Assembly: GCF_947179165.1 (NCBI RefSeq)
Contig: NC_077242.1
Location: forward strand, 22,973,097 to 23,037,096
Origin: Solanum dulcamara
Taxonomy: Eukaryota > Streptophyta > Magnoliopsida > Solanales > Solanaceae
DNA: 64,000 nucleotides
Reading direction: 5' to 3'
Positions 12,592 through 24,568 of this stretch are shown here, piece after piece. The notes under the pieces are model-generated. The model worked only from the letters and a program-made list of their open reading frames with translations. It was not told where the DNA came from and did no database searches. Position 1 is the stretch's first letter. Each line of letters starts with the position of its first letter. The position numbers and the translations under genes were made by a program.

Positions 12592-13696
12592 TCCATAAAA
12601 ATAGAGTCCAAATGAGGTAGAAATCAAAGAAATCGAATTAAAATTTAAGAACTAAAACCCCCAACAGTTCTCACTTAAAACTAGACTTTTTTCAAGGATT
12701 TAAGACAGAAAATTCAAAGATAAATGATGGAGAATTGAAAAAGGAACTTACCCACACAAAACCATTCAAGAACTTGACCCAAAATCGTCTACTCAAAGCA
12801 CAAAATCAATAACAATGGTGGTTTTTTGGGAATAGGACTACTTTTACGACTTAACACTATTCACGCATAAAATGCTCATCGCGATCTCGAGCAACTTACT
12901 CTCTCGATCGGAAGGTACTGGAAAAGAACTCATTGCGATCACATGGAAAGAGTCGCGATTGCGTAGAACAAAATTTGAGCAGCTCGCAATCGAGATCAAC
13001 TCTTTACGATCGCGATAAGAAAATCGACCTGCACTAGAAACCAATAAAATCTCAAACTCACATTCTCTGATCGGACCCTCGAAATTAATTTGAAATCCCA
13101 TATACATAAACCTTATATACACTCCTATTAAATTCGATATTCCAAACTAAATAAAACTATTGAATTTTAAATTCGGGTCTCCTTGACCCGAAATCTGACA
13201 AGTCACAACTAAACTAGTTTTGGCACTTGAAATACCCAAAATAACCTCTAGAAATAACAATAAGCTCATTTCTACTATTAAAATCATCCCCTAAAACCAT
13301 TGGAATCATCAGAAATCTGATTCGAGTCTCCGAAGTTGATTTTTTAACCGAAGTCAAACTTAGCTCATTTAAAACTAACTTTCCAACTTGGGACCTCAAA
13401 TTCACATATCAACCCCAAATCTGATTCTGACGACTCCCCTATACCAATTTCCACATTTTGGAGCTGATGGAACTAACGGAATCCCATTTCAAGACCCGTA
13501 TCTTCAGTTGGTATCGAAAACTACTTTTTAACATGTTGACTCTATAAAACTCAAAAATTTGCCCAATTCACAAACTATTAATACTTTAACACATTCAACC
13601 AAATAATCTGAACAAATAACACTCGAAGGTACTAATGATAGGGGTAAAATGGTAATTTTATTAAAATTTTTGAAAATGACCCTCAAGGTCATTACA
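12592..13696 (-). repeat. 3' LTR of element B, proximal part
   Basis: LTR sequence resumes with ATCCATAAAAATAGAGTCCAA, matching about 29514 onwards, and runs to CATTACA at 13690-13696. That is the TGTAATG start of the LTR on the minus strand, as in element A at 3885-3891. The part from about 13150 to 13696 has no counterpart in the truncated 5' LTR. Confidence 0.8.
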
Positions 13697-13744
13697 TCAT
13701 CCACCACTAAAAATAATGTTTGTCCTTGAACATAAGATAAAGGA

Positions 13745-15444
13745 AAGTACCTAGAGTTTCAAAAAGCTAAGGATACCGAGCTTACATATTAGGCTCCAAC
13801 TCCCAAGTCGCCTTCTCAACAGGTCAATTCCACCACTGTACCTTAACCGATGCAATATCATTGGTCTTGAGTCTACAAAGCTATCTATCTAGGATAGCTG
13901 GAGGCTCATCCTCATAAGTCAAATCCAGACCCAGCTCTACCGCATCATAATAAATCACATGGGACTCATCCGGTATGTACTTGTGAAGCATAGAGATATG
14001 AAACACCAGATGGATAGCTGGTAATCTAGGGTAAGGCCAAGTCATAATAAACCCCACCAACTCTCCTCAGAATCTCAAGCAGACCCACAAACCTCGAGCT
14101 AAGCTTGTCTTTTTTCCCAAACCTCACTACACCCTTCATGGGCGATATTTTAAGCCATACGTAATCACCCACCATGAACTCTAAGGGAAAAACCCTCCTA
14201 TTAGCATAGCTCTTTTCACGACTCTGGGCTATCAATAGCCAACTCTGAATTAAGCATACCTGCTCCATAACATCCCTGACTAAGTTAGTATCCAGTGCAT
14301 CAACTAAAACTGAATCAAACAACCCAATAGGTGATCGAGACCTATGACCATACAATGCCTCAAATGGTGCTATATGAATACTGAAGTGATAACTGTTATT
14401 ATAGGCAAACTCCACTAAGGGAAAGTGTTGGTCCCATCGAGAACCAAAATCAATCACACATTCCCTATACATATCCTCCAATACTTGAATAGTCAGCTCT
14501 GACTAGCCATCGGTCTAGGAATGAAATACTGAACTCGTGTCTAGTCTCATACCTAAACTAAGCTGCAATGCCTCCCAAAAGTGAGAGGTGAACACTGAAC
14601 CTCAATCTGACACCATAGATATAGGCAACCCTTATAACTTAATAATCTCATGGAGGTAGATCCTAGTTAACTGCTCTGCATTGTAGCTAGTCTTCACCGG
14701 AATAAAATAGGTTATTTGGTTAATCGGCCCACAATCACCCAAATAGAGTCATACTTACTCAATACCATAGGTAATCCAGACACAAAGTCCATAGTAATAC
14801 GCTCCCACTTCCACTCAGAAATAGGTATCCTTTGCATAGGACTATCTATTTTTTAATGATCATACTTCACTTGTTGATAATTTAGACACTTAGCCAAAAA
14901 AATCAACAGTCCCTCTTCATACCACACCACCAATAGTGTTGTTTCAAATCATTAAACATCTTTGCTGCTCCCGGCTTAATAGAATACTTGGAGCAATGAG
15001 CCTCGTCAAATATCATACGTACCCAATCACCAACCTTGGGCATACAAATGTGATTATTAATCCTCAGAAACCCCTCCGGATCAAGAAAGGCTGATTTAGC
15101 TTCACCTCTAAACACCTTTATCGAATAGCCCTCAACTTGTCATCCTCAAACTGGTATGTACGAATGTAGTCCATCAAAGTAGATCTAGCCTTCACAAAGG
15201 CCAAAATACTATGATATGTAAATATATCAAGTCAGACCAACTGCCTAGACAATGACTGAACCTCCAAAGACAAAGGCCTCTCATCTGCTTAAGGAAGGCC
15301 AAACTACCCATACTAGATATTTTATGACTCAAGGCATCCTCTACCACATTAGCTTTTCTCGAATGACAAAGAATGGTGATGTCATAGTCTTTAAATAACT
15401 CTAACCACCTACGCTGCCTCATGTTCAAATTTTACTGAGAAAAG
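13745..15444 (-). pseudogene. pol of element B, distal part: RNase H end, integrase, chromodomain-like tail
   Basis: Reading leftwards: the end of RNase H (MRQRRWLELFKDYDITILCH, then a degraded KANVVADALSR motif), the H2C2 integrase zinc-binding segment at 15115-14903 (HYWWCGMKRDC), and the integrase core and C-terminal part at 14481-14026 (FGSRWDQHFPLVEFAYNNSY, ALYGHRSRSPIG, GDYVWLKISPMKGVVRFGKK). A chromodomain-like tail follows, with conserved VFH, YEDEP and KATWE, ending near 13745. It is frameshifted several times and joins the RT half at 24569 across element D. In this lineage the tail is thought to steer integration to heterochromatin. Confidence 0.85.
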
Positions 15445-15449
15445 ATATA
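15445..15449. repeat. Target-site duplication of element D, left copy (ATATA)
   Basis: ATATA directly precedes the TGTTAC start of the left LTR. It is identical to 24564-24568 at the other end, as expected for a gypsy integrase. Confidence 0.85.
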
Positions 15450-17447
15450 TGTTACCTCTGGTAAAATTACAAAAATACCACTATACTAAGAATGCACGCA
15501 CAACGCTTCATCCTTAACTTTTTCAGCAAATCCGAGGCCAAAATATCGATCAGGGGAAAATTATATGGGAAAATGATCTTGGTTAAATCTTAGACTAACC
15601 GGATCAAAAGATAATCATTCACACCAAAACTAAAATTCTTGAGGAGTATGCGACCAGTCCGCGTCTCGTACTTGGTCCAGGATAGTTCAATTTTCACCAT
15701 CGAATATTTTCAGGAAAAAATGCACTATGAGGGAATAATTTCGCGTGACGTACTAGTTCGCCCATGGACCAAATTTTTCTACCAAGGTTATTTTTAAAAT
15801 ATTTTCTAAATATTCCTAATTCCATTTTATGCATTCTAACTAGAGACTTAGGCCTAAGGAGTGAAAACAAATGCTAGGGTTCAAGAGATTGAAGAGATTT
15901 CTTGCCAGATTGATTATCTTGTACTCATTCTAGATATGTAAGGATAAATTAAAGCCCATAAGCCCCATGATTATAATAGGTTGATTTGCAAATGAATTGA
16001 ATCTTCATTATTGTGTTTCTTGAGAATTTTTCTTAAACTTAACATATTTTTACATAATATTGCGTAAGTGATAATTTCTATGAACTTGTTCTTGAACAAA
16101 TGATTTTTGACTATGTACTTTATAAACCCTCATGGTATTTTGACTAATACTGGATGAATGATTAGGATATAGCCTAGATACTTGAACTTGTGAATATATG
16201 ATTGTGATTAGGATGTGAGCATGATGATAGTCTTGATAAAATACGATAGTCTTTGCATCTTCATTGTTGAACTCAATTGAATGGAATCAACTAAATTTTG
16301 TCATAAATAATTGTTCCAACTACTCATAAATGAATTATTTGGGAATGATTGGAAGATTGATTATCCGAAAAGATTGATTGGATAAAACTGATAAACTGAT
16401 AAAAGTTCATATGAGACTTGTTGATTGGTTTGACTGGGACTGATTGTTTTATTAGCATTGAGTCTTGGAAGGAGTATCGAGTACCGAATTGGATAAGAGT
16501 AAGTAATAACTTGAACCAAATAAATTCTCAGCCACTGTAGGAAAGGATTGAACTATTAAAGTTAGATGTTTTTTTTATTTTAATATCCTAAAAAGATAGG
16601 ACTTGATTGCATGATTGGATCCTTGATTGGATAATTCGTCCTTTACCCTGGCAAAGTATTGGATAGTTGTGAAAATGGCAATGTGCTTTGTTGTACGGTC
16701 ATTGGCTCATAAGTGATTATTGTCGGATAAGAGAAACTCTCATATAGGTCTTGATAGTACTTTAATTTGATTGGATTGGATTGGATTGGATCAGATTGAA
16801 TTGGATTATATATGATTGGTCTCTATCTAAACCTTACACTTGCTTTAGACTTATGAAATCTTGATTGAATTTCTTATCTTTCTGATTGTGATATCTGAAC
16901 TGGTATTATTCTATCTTATACATATTCTATTCTGCCATATTACATACTCATGCATTCCATGTACTGACGTCCATTTGGGATTGCATATTTTATGATGCAG
17001 ACACAAGTACTAAGATCATTAACAAGCGCATTGTTGAGGATCTATTTGTATCCAGTTGATTGTTGTGTCCTTCCTGCTTTTGGAGGATTCCATTCTTTTA
17101 TCATCTAGATTTAGAGTTTAGACTTTTAATTTTATTTGATTTGAGGTAGCCATAAAGCTGTCATTAGCACTAGGTAGACAGATAATAGAGGCTTTATAGA
17201 CTAGATTGTCGACTTGTTGAATTGATATTGTCTTTTGGCTAGTTTCATTCATACTAGTTTTGTTGTTTGGATTAGATAGATTGTTGGCTTTTGACCTTAT
17301 TCTATAAACTATTTTCTTGATGAATAAGTCTTCCGCTAATAGAGAGTTAATTGAATGATCATGTGAACAGGCCAAGTGGTTCACTTGGGAACTAGCAATA
17401 GTCTGTGAGTATCGACTACACCTAGAGTACCCTCTCGAGGTATGATA
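15450..17447 (+). repeat. 5' LTR of element D
   Basis: 1998 bp, TGTTAC to TATGATA (the terminal CA has become TA). It aligns end to end with 22484-24563. It contains a GATTG-type pentanucleotide run near 16772-16810, longer in the partner LTR (23879-23925), and lacks the segment found at about 22836-22912 in the 3' LTR. Confidence 0.88.
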
Positions 17448-17466
17448 AACTTGGTATTCGAGTACA
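17448..17466 (+). other. Degenerate primer-binding site of element D
   Basis: AACTTGGTATTCGAGTACA follows the LTR end directly. It is a mutated form of the initiator-Met type TTGGTATCAGAGC used by the other elements here. Confidence 0.6.
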
Positions 17467-17667
17467 GAGTTCAGGAGTTCTAGGGAGTCTATGAAGCCCT
17501 GTCTAGTAGAGTCTTGCTTATGGATGTGTCGTGCTCCACACTTATAATTAGGAGGCTATAGGATATCAAGAATTATTTCACTTTTTCATATTCTGAGTTC
17601 GTGCGATAGAGTTTAACTCTATGAAGGTTCACTTCTAATTCATGCATTTATGTTTTGACTTCATATC

Positions 17668-18810
17668 ATGCCTCCAAGAAGAGATGCCAGACCAGCTAAG
17701 GACAAAGGACGCCTAGCTAGGAAAAATGTTAAACAACCAGGAAAATAAGTTCCTGAGGTGAAACAAAACCCGGTTGTGCCTGCAACCACCATAGGCTGAC
17801 ATCATAAATGGTGAGCTTCGCTGGGACATTCAAACCTTGGCTTAGGTAGTGACAGCCAGTTTCTAGATAGGGAGCAGGTAGACAAGATGTTGTATACACA
17901 TCTAAGGTTCGAGAATTTATGATAATGAACCCACCTAAGTTCACAGGGTCTACACCTAATAAGGACCAGAGAACTATATTGGAGCTACAAAAAGTGTTTC
18001 AGGTGATGCATGTCGCTGATGTTGATAGAGTTGAGTTGGATGCCTACCAACTCAAGGGTGTGGCCAGAATATAGTTTGATCAATAGAGAAAGAATAGAGT
18101 AGAGGGTGCACTAGTGCTGACTTGGGAAATATTTGAGGAAGCATTCTTAGACCATTTCTTCTCGAGAGAGCTAAGAGAGGCTAAGGTAAGAAAGTTTTTG
18201 AATTTAAAACAGGGTTCTATGATTATGCAGGAGTACTATCTCAAATTTACACAATTGTCCCGCTATGCTCCAGAAATGGTTGCTGATATGAGAAGTAGGA
18301 TGAGTTTATATGTGGCTGATGGGTCATTTGACAAAGAAACAGGGAAGGGGAGCATTGCTGGTTGGAGATAAAGATATTGGTAGGTTGATGACTTACGTAT
18401 AGTAGACAGAGAAGGAGAAGCTCTAGTACATGGAGGAGTTTAGGAGCAAAAGGGCTAAGACATCCAGTCATAAAGTGGCAAGAGAGGGAATAGGAATGGG
18501 AGCCATCTTTAGAGAAGGCCATCTGGCCATCTCCCTCATCTTCTAGTGCGCCTGCACCTAGGATTATAAATGAATAGGGGACTCAAAATTTTAGAGCCCA
18601 AGGTTCCCAGTCACAAGCTAGTGCGGCTCAAGGATTTAGAGTTAAGCCACTATGTGGCAGGTATGGCAAACTTCACATGGGAGACTACTTTGAGGGAGAG
18701 GATGGGTGTTATAAGTGTGGCCAAGTGAGTCACTTTCAGAGAGACTATCTAAGGTGGGCCAGCAAGGCCCAATCTTCTGAACTAACACTACTAGCTCTAG
18801 TGAACTAGAG
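17668..18810 (+). pseudogene. gag remnant of element D
   Basis: The frame begins MPPRRDARPAKDKGRLARKN and is soon broken by stops. The capsid core is readable at 18114-18371 (LTWEIFEEAFLDHFFSREL, then LKQGSMIMQEYYLKFTQLSRYAPEMV). A CCHC zinc knuckle begins at 18707 with C-Y-K-C-G-Q and an H six residues after the second C, but the last Cys is replaced by Tyr (QRDY). The functional protein would package element RNA. This copy cannot be translated through. Confidence 0.8.
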
Positions 18811-18904
18811 GGGTGCTACTTCTGGTACAAGAGGGGGTTCAAACCATTTTTATGCCATAGGTAGTTGCCAAGATCAGGAGAACTCGCCAGATGTTGTCAC
18901 TAGT

Positions 18905-21900
18905 ATGATTCGAGTCTTTACTCTTGATTATTATGTTTTGATGGATTCGGTTGCCACTTTGTCATTTGTAACTCCATATGTGGCTAATAGATTTGATAGA
19001 ATCCCCGAGTGTCTTCTTGAACCTTTCAGTGTGTCTACTCATTTTGGTGAGTCTATCTTAGCTAAAAGGGTCTATAGAGATTGTACTATGTCAATCTATT
19101 ATAGGGAAGCCATAGTTGACTTAGTTGAGTTGGACATGGTTGATTTTGATGTGATTCTTGGCATGGAGTAGCTTTACTCCTATTATGCCTCCGTTGATTG
19201 TAGGACTCGGATTGTAAAGTTCAAATTCCCGAATGAGCCTGTCTTAGAATGAAAGGGTAGTCCTTTGGTGCCTAAGGGTAAATTTATTTCATACCTTAGG
19301 GTGAGAAATTTGATCTCTAAAAGGTGTATTTATCACATCGTTAGATCCAAGGATGGTAGTATTGAGTCTCCTACTCTTGAGTCAGTTCTGATTGTGAATG
19401 CATGTCCTGAAGTATTTCTTGAGGATTTACCTAGAGTCCCTCTTGTTAAGGAGATTGATTTTGGGATTGATGTTCTTCTCGATACTCAGCCTATCTCTAT
19501 TCCATCTTATAAAATGGCTCCTACTGAGTTGAAAGAATTGAAAAAGAAATTGAAAGATTTGCTAGATAAGTGTTTCATTAGGCTGAGTGTCTCACCTTGG
19601 GGAGATCTTGTCCTATTCGTGCGAAAGAAAGATAGATCCCTTAGAATGTACATTGATTACCGGCAACTGAACAAGGTCATAGTAAAGAACAAGTATCCTC
19701 TCCCCAAGATAGATGATTTGCTTGACCATCTTCAGGGTGCCTCCTTTTTTTTCAAAGATAGACCTCAGATCGGGTTACCATCAGTTGAAAGTGAGAGAAT
19801 GTGATATTCCAAAAATAGCCTTTCAGACCCGTTATGGCCATTTTGAGTTCTTGGTCATGTCTTTTGGGTTGACTAATGCACCTACAGCCATATGGATCTC
19901 ATGAATTGGGTGTTCAAGACATTTCTTGATATGTTCATGATTGTCATTATTGATGATTTTCTGGTCTACTACAAGAATGAGGAAGAGCATGCATATCACT
20001 TTAGAGTTGTCCTCCAGACTCTGACAGAGAAGGAGTTGTATGAAAAGTTCTCCAAATGCGAATTTTGGCTTGCATCAGTGGCTTTCCTAGGCCACATTAT
20101 ATTCGAAAATGGTATTCGGGTTAAAACCCAAAAAATTGAGGCAATGAAGAATTGGCCCAGACCCACATCCCCAACTGATATAAGAAGCGTTTTGGGTTGG
20201 TTGGTTTTCACTGAAGATTTCTATAGGGATTTTTATCCATATCATCACCATTGAATAAGCTGACTTAAAAAAAAGGCAAAATTCTAATGGTCCAATGCTG
20301 ATGAAAAGAGTTTTCAGAAATTGAAGACCAAACTGACCATCGCTCGTGTTTTGACTTTGCTTGATGGAACAGAGGGTTTTGTAATATATTTTGATGCATC
20401 TAGTTTTGGTTAGGGCAATGTGTTGATGCAGAGGGGAAAAGAGATAGCTTATGCTTCTAGACAGATCAAGAAACATGAGTGAAATTACCCAACTAATGAC
20501 CTTGAACTAGCAGTTATGGTATTTGCTCCAAAGTTTAGTACCATTATTTGTATGGAGTGCATGTTGATGTGTTCATCGATCACAAGAGCCTGCAATATAT
20601 CTTCAGTCAGAGAGAGCTTAACCTAAGACAGAGAAGATGGCTAGATATGCTCAAGGATTATGACATGAGCATTCTTTGCTATCTTGGTAAAGTTAATGTT
20701 GTTGCTAGATGCTCTTAGAAGGTTGACTATGAGTAGCACTGCCCATATAGAAGAGGGAAAGAAACAATTGGCTAAAAAGGTGAATAGATTGGCTTGATTA
20801 GGATTTCAGCTTGAGAAGAATAATGAAGGTAGAGTTAATGTTCAGAATGGGTCTGCATCATCCTGTGTGGCAGAGGCAAAAGAGAAGCAAGACCAAGATC
20901 TTGTCCTCCTATAGTTGAAGGAAGTTGTTCATAAATAGAATGTGGTGATTTTCTCCAAAGGGGGAGATGGTATGTTGAAGTACCAGAATAGATTGTGTGT
21001 CCAAAATATTGATGATGTCCGAGAAAGGATCATGGATGAAGCTCATAGTTCCAGATATTCCATTCATCTTGGTTCTACAAAGATGTACCATGACTTGAAA
21101 GAAGTCTATTGGTGGAGTGGAATGAAGAGAGATATTGTTGAATATGTTTCCAACTGCCCGAATTATCAACAGTTAAAGTTGAGTATCAAAGACTATGTGG
21201 GTTGGATCAAAATATGGAGATTTTGGAGAGGAAGTAGGAGATGATCATTATGGACTTTATTACAAGTTTGCCGAGGTCCTATAAGTAGCATGATTCGATT
21301 TGGGTGATTGTGGATAGTATGACTAAGTCAACTCACTTCTTGGAAGTTAAGACTATTGGTACTATAGAGGACCACGCAATATTGTACATCCAGGAGATTG
21401 TTAGATTGCATGGGGATCCTTGTCTATTATATCAGATAGAGGAGCCCAATTCTCCTCTCAATTTTAGAGGTCTTTTCAGGAAGGACTGTGTTCAAAGGTA
21501 AATCTTAGTACATCCCTTCATCCCCAGACAAATGGTCAGACAGAGCTCACCATTCAGACATTAGAGGATATCTTGAGGGAATGTGTACTTGACTTCAAAG
21601 GGAATTGGGATGACCACGTACCTCTTATTGACTTTGCATACAACAATAGTTATCATGCAAGTATTCAAATAGTTTCCTATGAAGCTTTGTATGGAAGGAG
21701 ATTTAGATCACCAATTGGATAGTTTGAAGTTGGTGAGAGTGAGTTGATTGGGACCAATCTTGTTCACCAAGTTATGAAGAAGGTAAAGGTTATTCGAGAG
21801 AGGTTGAAGACAGCCCAAAGCCGCCAAAAATCATATAATGATGTGAGAAGGAGAAACTTAGAGTTTGAGGTGAATGATTGGGTGTACCTTAAAGTGTACC

Positions 21901-22337
21901 CATGAAGAGTGTCATAAGGTTTGGGAAAAGGGAAAGCTTAGTCCCCAATACATTGGTCCTTACCAAATTGTGAGAACGATTGGGAGTGTCACTTATGAGT
22001 TGGAGTTACCTCTGAGTTAGCCATTATTCATTTGGTATTTCACATCTCGGTATTGAAAAAGTATTTGGAAGACCCGTTATTGGTAGTCCCCATTGATAGT
22101 ATTAGAGTTAAAGATAGTCTGTGCTATGAAGAAATTTTGGTTCAAATTCTTGATCATCAGGTTCGCAAATTGAGAACTAAAGAGATTGCCTCAATCAAAG
22201 TCCTATGGAGAAATCAATTTATTGAGGAAGCCACGTGGGAAGCTGAGGATGATATGAAAGCTAAATACCCTCATCTATTCGTGCCTAATGGTGAGCATGA
22301 TGAAGGTAATGTCTCTACTCTTAACTTGATTGAGTAG
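18905..22337 (+). pseudogene. pol remnant of element D: protease, RT, RNase H, integrase, chromodomain-like tail
   Basis: The protease (18905-19171) has LMDSVATLSFVTP, where the catalytic D-S/T-G has become D-S-V, and ends VDFDVILGM. RT runs from about 19400 to 20130: [59 protein letters not shown], then IIDDFLVY containing the DD pair. The frame shifts near 19770 and 19890. RNase H (about 20260-20720) has several stops. The integrase HHCC region lies at 20942-21170 (RYSIHLGSTKMYHDLKEVYW, then C-x2-C), the core starts near 21300 (IVDSMTKSTHFL), and the GPY-like part and chromodomain-like tail end at 22337. It is inactive as a polyprotein. Confidence 0.85.
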
Positions 22338-22470
22338 TCTATTCTTGAGTCTGAATAGTTGACTGTCTAGATTATTTGATTTGATTGATTGATCGATTTG
22401 ATTAAGTCTCGATTGTTATTCATGTCTCGAGTCTATTTCTAATGGCTCTTCATTTGATGACAAATGATTC

Positions 22471-22483
22471 CAAAGAGAGATAA
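22471..22483 (+). other. Polypurine tract of element D
   Basis: CAAAGAGAGATAA lies immediately before the 3' LTR start (TGTTACA at 22484). This is the expected place for the plus-strand primer. Confidence 0.65.
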
Positions 22484-24563
22484 TGTTACACCTAGAAAAT
22501 TACCAAAATACCCCTAGACTAAAGAACGCTTGCACAAAGTATCATTCTTAACTTTTTTCGCCAATATGAGGTCGAAATATAGATCAGGGGGAAAATCATC
22601 TAAAAAAGTAGTCTCGGTAGAATTTTAGGCCAATTGGATCAAAAGATAATTTTTCTGAGCAAACCTAAAATTCCAAAGGAGTATGCGACCAGTCCATGTC
22701 GCGGACTTGGTGTAGGATAAATCAATTTTCACCGTTGAATATTTTCAAAATAAAATGAACTATGAGGAAACAAGTTTGCGTCACACACTTGTTCCCTTAC
22801 ATGCCAAATTTTTCTGCCAAGGTTATTTTTAAAGAGGGGCTTTCTGATCTTTTTTCCACCCCTCCTATACTTAACCCACGATTAATATAGGTCTTTTTTG
22901 ACCTTAAAATAGTTTCTAAACATTTAAGTCCATTCTACGCATACTAACTAGAGGCCTGGGGCTATGGAATGGAGAAAAGGCTAGGATTCAAGAGATTGAA
23001 GCAATTTCTTGCCAGATTGATTGTCCTATACTCATTGCGGGTATGTATGTCTAAACTAAAGAATGGATATTTTCTTCCACGAGCCCCATGATTGTGTTAG
23101 GTTGATTTGCGAATGAATTGAGTCCCCATGATTGTGTTTCTTGAAAATTTTCCTTAAACTTAATATATTTTTACTTAATATTGCGTAAGTTATGATTTAT
23201 ATGAACTTGTTCTTGAACAAATAATTTTTAACTTTTTACTTCATAAACCCTCATAATATTTTGACTAATATTGGATGAATATGATTAAGGATTGAGTCTA
23301 GATCCTTCAACTTGTGAATGTATGATTGTGATTGGGATGTGAGCATGATGATAGTCTTGATGAAACTTGATAGTCTTTGCATCTTGATTATTAAACTCAA
23401 TTGAATGATCTCAACTAAAAATTTTCATAAATGATTGTCCCAACAACTCATAAATGAATGATTTGGGATGAGTGGAATATTGATTGTCCAAAAGGATTGA
23501 TTGGATAGAATCGATGAACTGCTAAAAGTCTAGTTGACTGGTTTGATTGGGATTGATTGGTCTTATGAGCATTGAGTCTTGGGAGGATTATCAAAAACTG
23601 AATTGGGTAATAGTAAGTAATAACTCAAAACTGATAACTAGTAGCAGTATAAGAGAGGATTGAACTGCTAAAGTCAGATGTTTTCCTTTATTTTAATGTC
23701 TTGAAAAGATAGGACTTGATTGCTTTATTGGATCCTTGATTGGATGATTTGTCCTTTAACTTGGCAAAGTACTGGACGGTTGTGGCAACATCAACAGGCT
23801 TGTTGTACGGTCACTGGCTCATAAGTGATTGTTGTCGGATAAGAGAAACTTTCATATAGGTCTTGATAGTACTCTGATTTGATTGGATTGGATTGGATTG
23901 GATCGGATTGGATTGGATTGGATTGTATATGATTGGTCTCTTACTAAACCTTAATCTTGCTTTAGGCTTATTACATCCTGATTGAATTTCTTATCTTTTT
24001 GATTGTGATATCTGAAATGGTATTATTCTACCTTATACATGTTTTATTCTTCTATATTACATACTCGTACATTTCATGTACTAACATCCTATTGGGCCTG
24101 CATTGTTTTATGATGCAGAGACAAGTACTAGAGATCATCAACAAGTGCGTCGTTGAAGATCTATTTGTATCCAGCTAATTGGTGAGTCCTCCCTACTTTT
24201 GGAGGATGCCACTCTTTTATCATCTAGCTTTAGCATTTAGATTACTTTTATTTGATTTGAGGTAGGAATGAACCTGTCGTTGGCACCAGGTAGACAGATG
24301 ATAGAAGCTTCATAGACTAGTTTGTTGACTTGTTGATTTGATATTGTCTTTTGTCTAGTTTCATTCATACTAGTCTTGTTGTCTAGATTAGATAGATTGT
24401 TGGATTTTGGCCTTATTCTATAAACTATTTTCTTGATGAGTAAGTCTTCCGCTGATAAAGGGTTGATTGAATAATCGTGTGAACAGGCCAAGTGGTTCGC
24501 TTGGGGACTAGCAATAGTCTCTGAGTGTCATCCATGCCTAGGGTACCCTCCCGGGGTGTGACA
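22484..24563 (+). repeat. 3' LTR of element D
   Basis: 2080 bp, TGTTACACC to GGGTGTGACA. It holds a GATTG pentanucleotide run at 23879-23925. Minus-strand open frames at 17118-17384 and 24237-24491 are matching positions in the two LTRs, not genes. Confidence 0.9.
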
Positions 24564-24568
24564 ATATA
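24564..24568. repeat. Target-site duplication of element D, right copy (ATATA)
   Basis: Identical to 15445-15449. It is followed by element B RNase H sequence. Confidence 0.85.

Larger units (their letters stand above)
15450..24563 (+). mobile_element. Complete Ty3/gypsy element D (Tekay/Del-like chromovirus), nested in element B
   Basis: The element is 9114 bp with both LTRs, a PBS, gag, pol in the order protease-RT-RNase H-integrase, a chromodomain-like tail and a polypurine tract, flanked by a perfect 5-bp target duplication. The gag start (MPPRRDARPA) and the tail (EEATWEAEDDMKAKYPHLF) fit the Tekay/Del chromovirus lineage. It lies in the RNase H region of B, in the opposite orientation. 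Many stops and frameshifts make it non-autonomous. The LTRs differ visibly, including a 76-bp indel, so the insertion is old. Confidence 0.92.

Noticed and set aside
17118..24491. Similar minus-strand open frames at 17118-17384 and 24237-24491.
   Set aside because: Equivalent positions in the two LTRs of element D.
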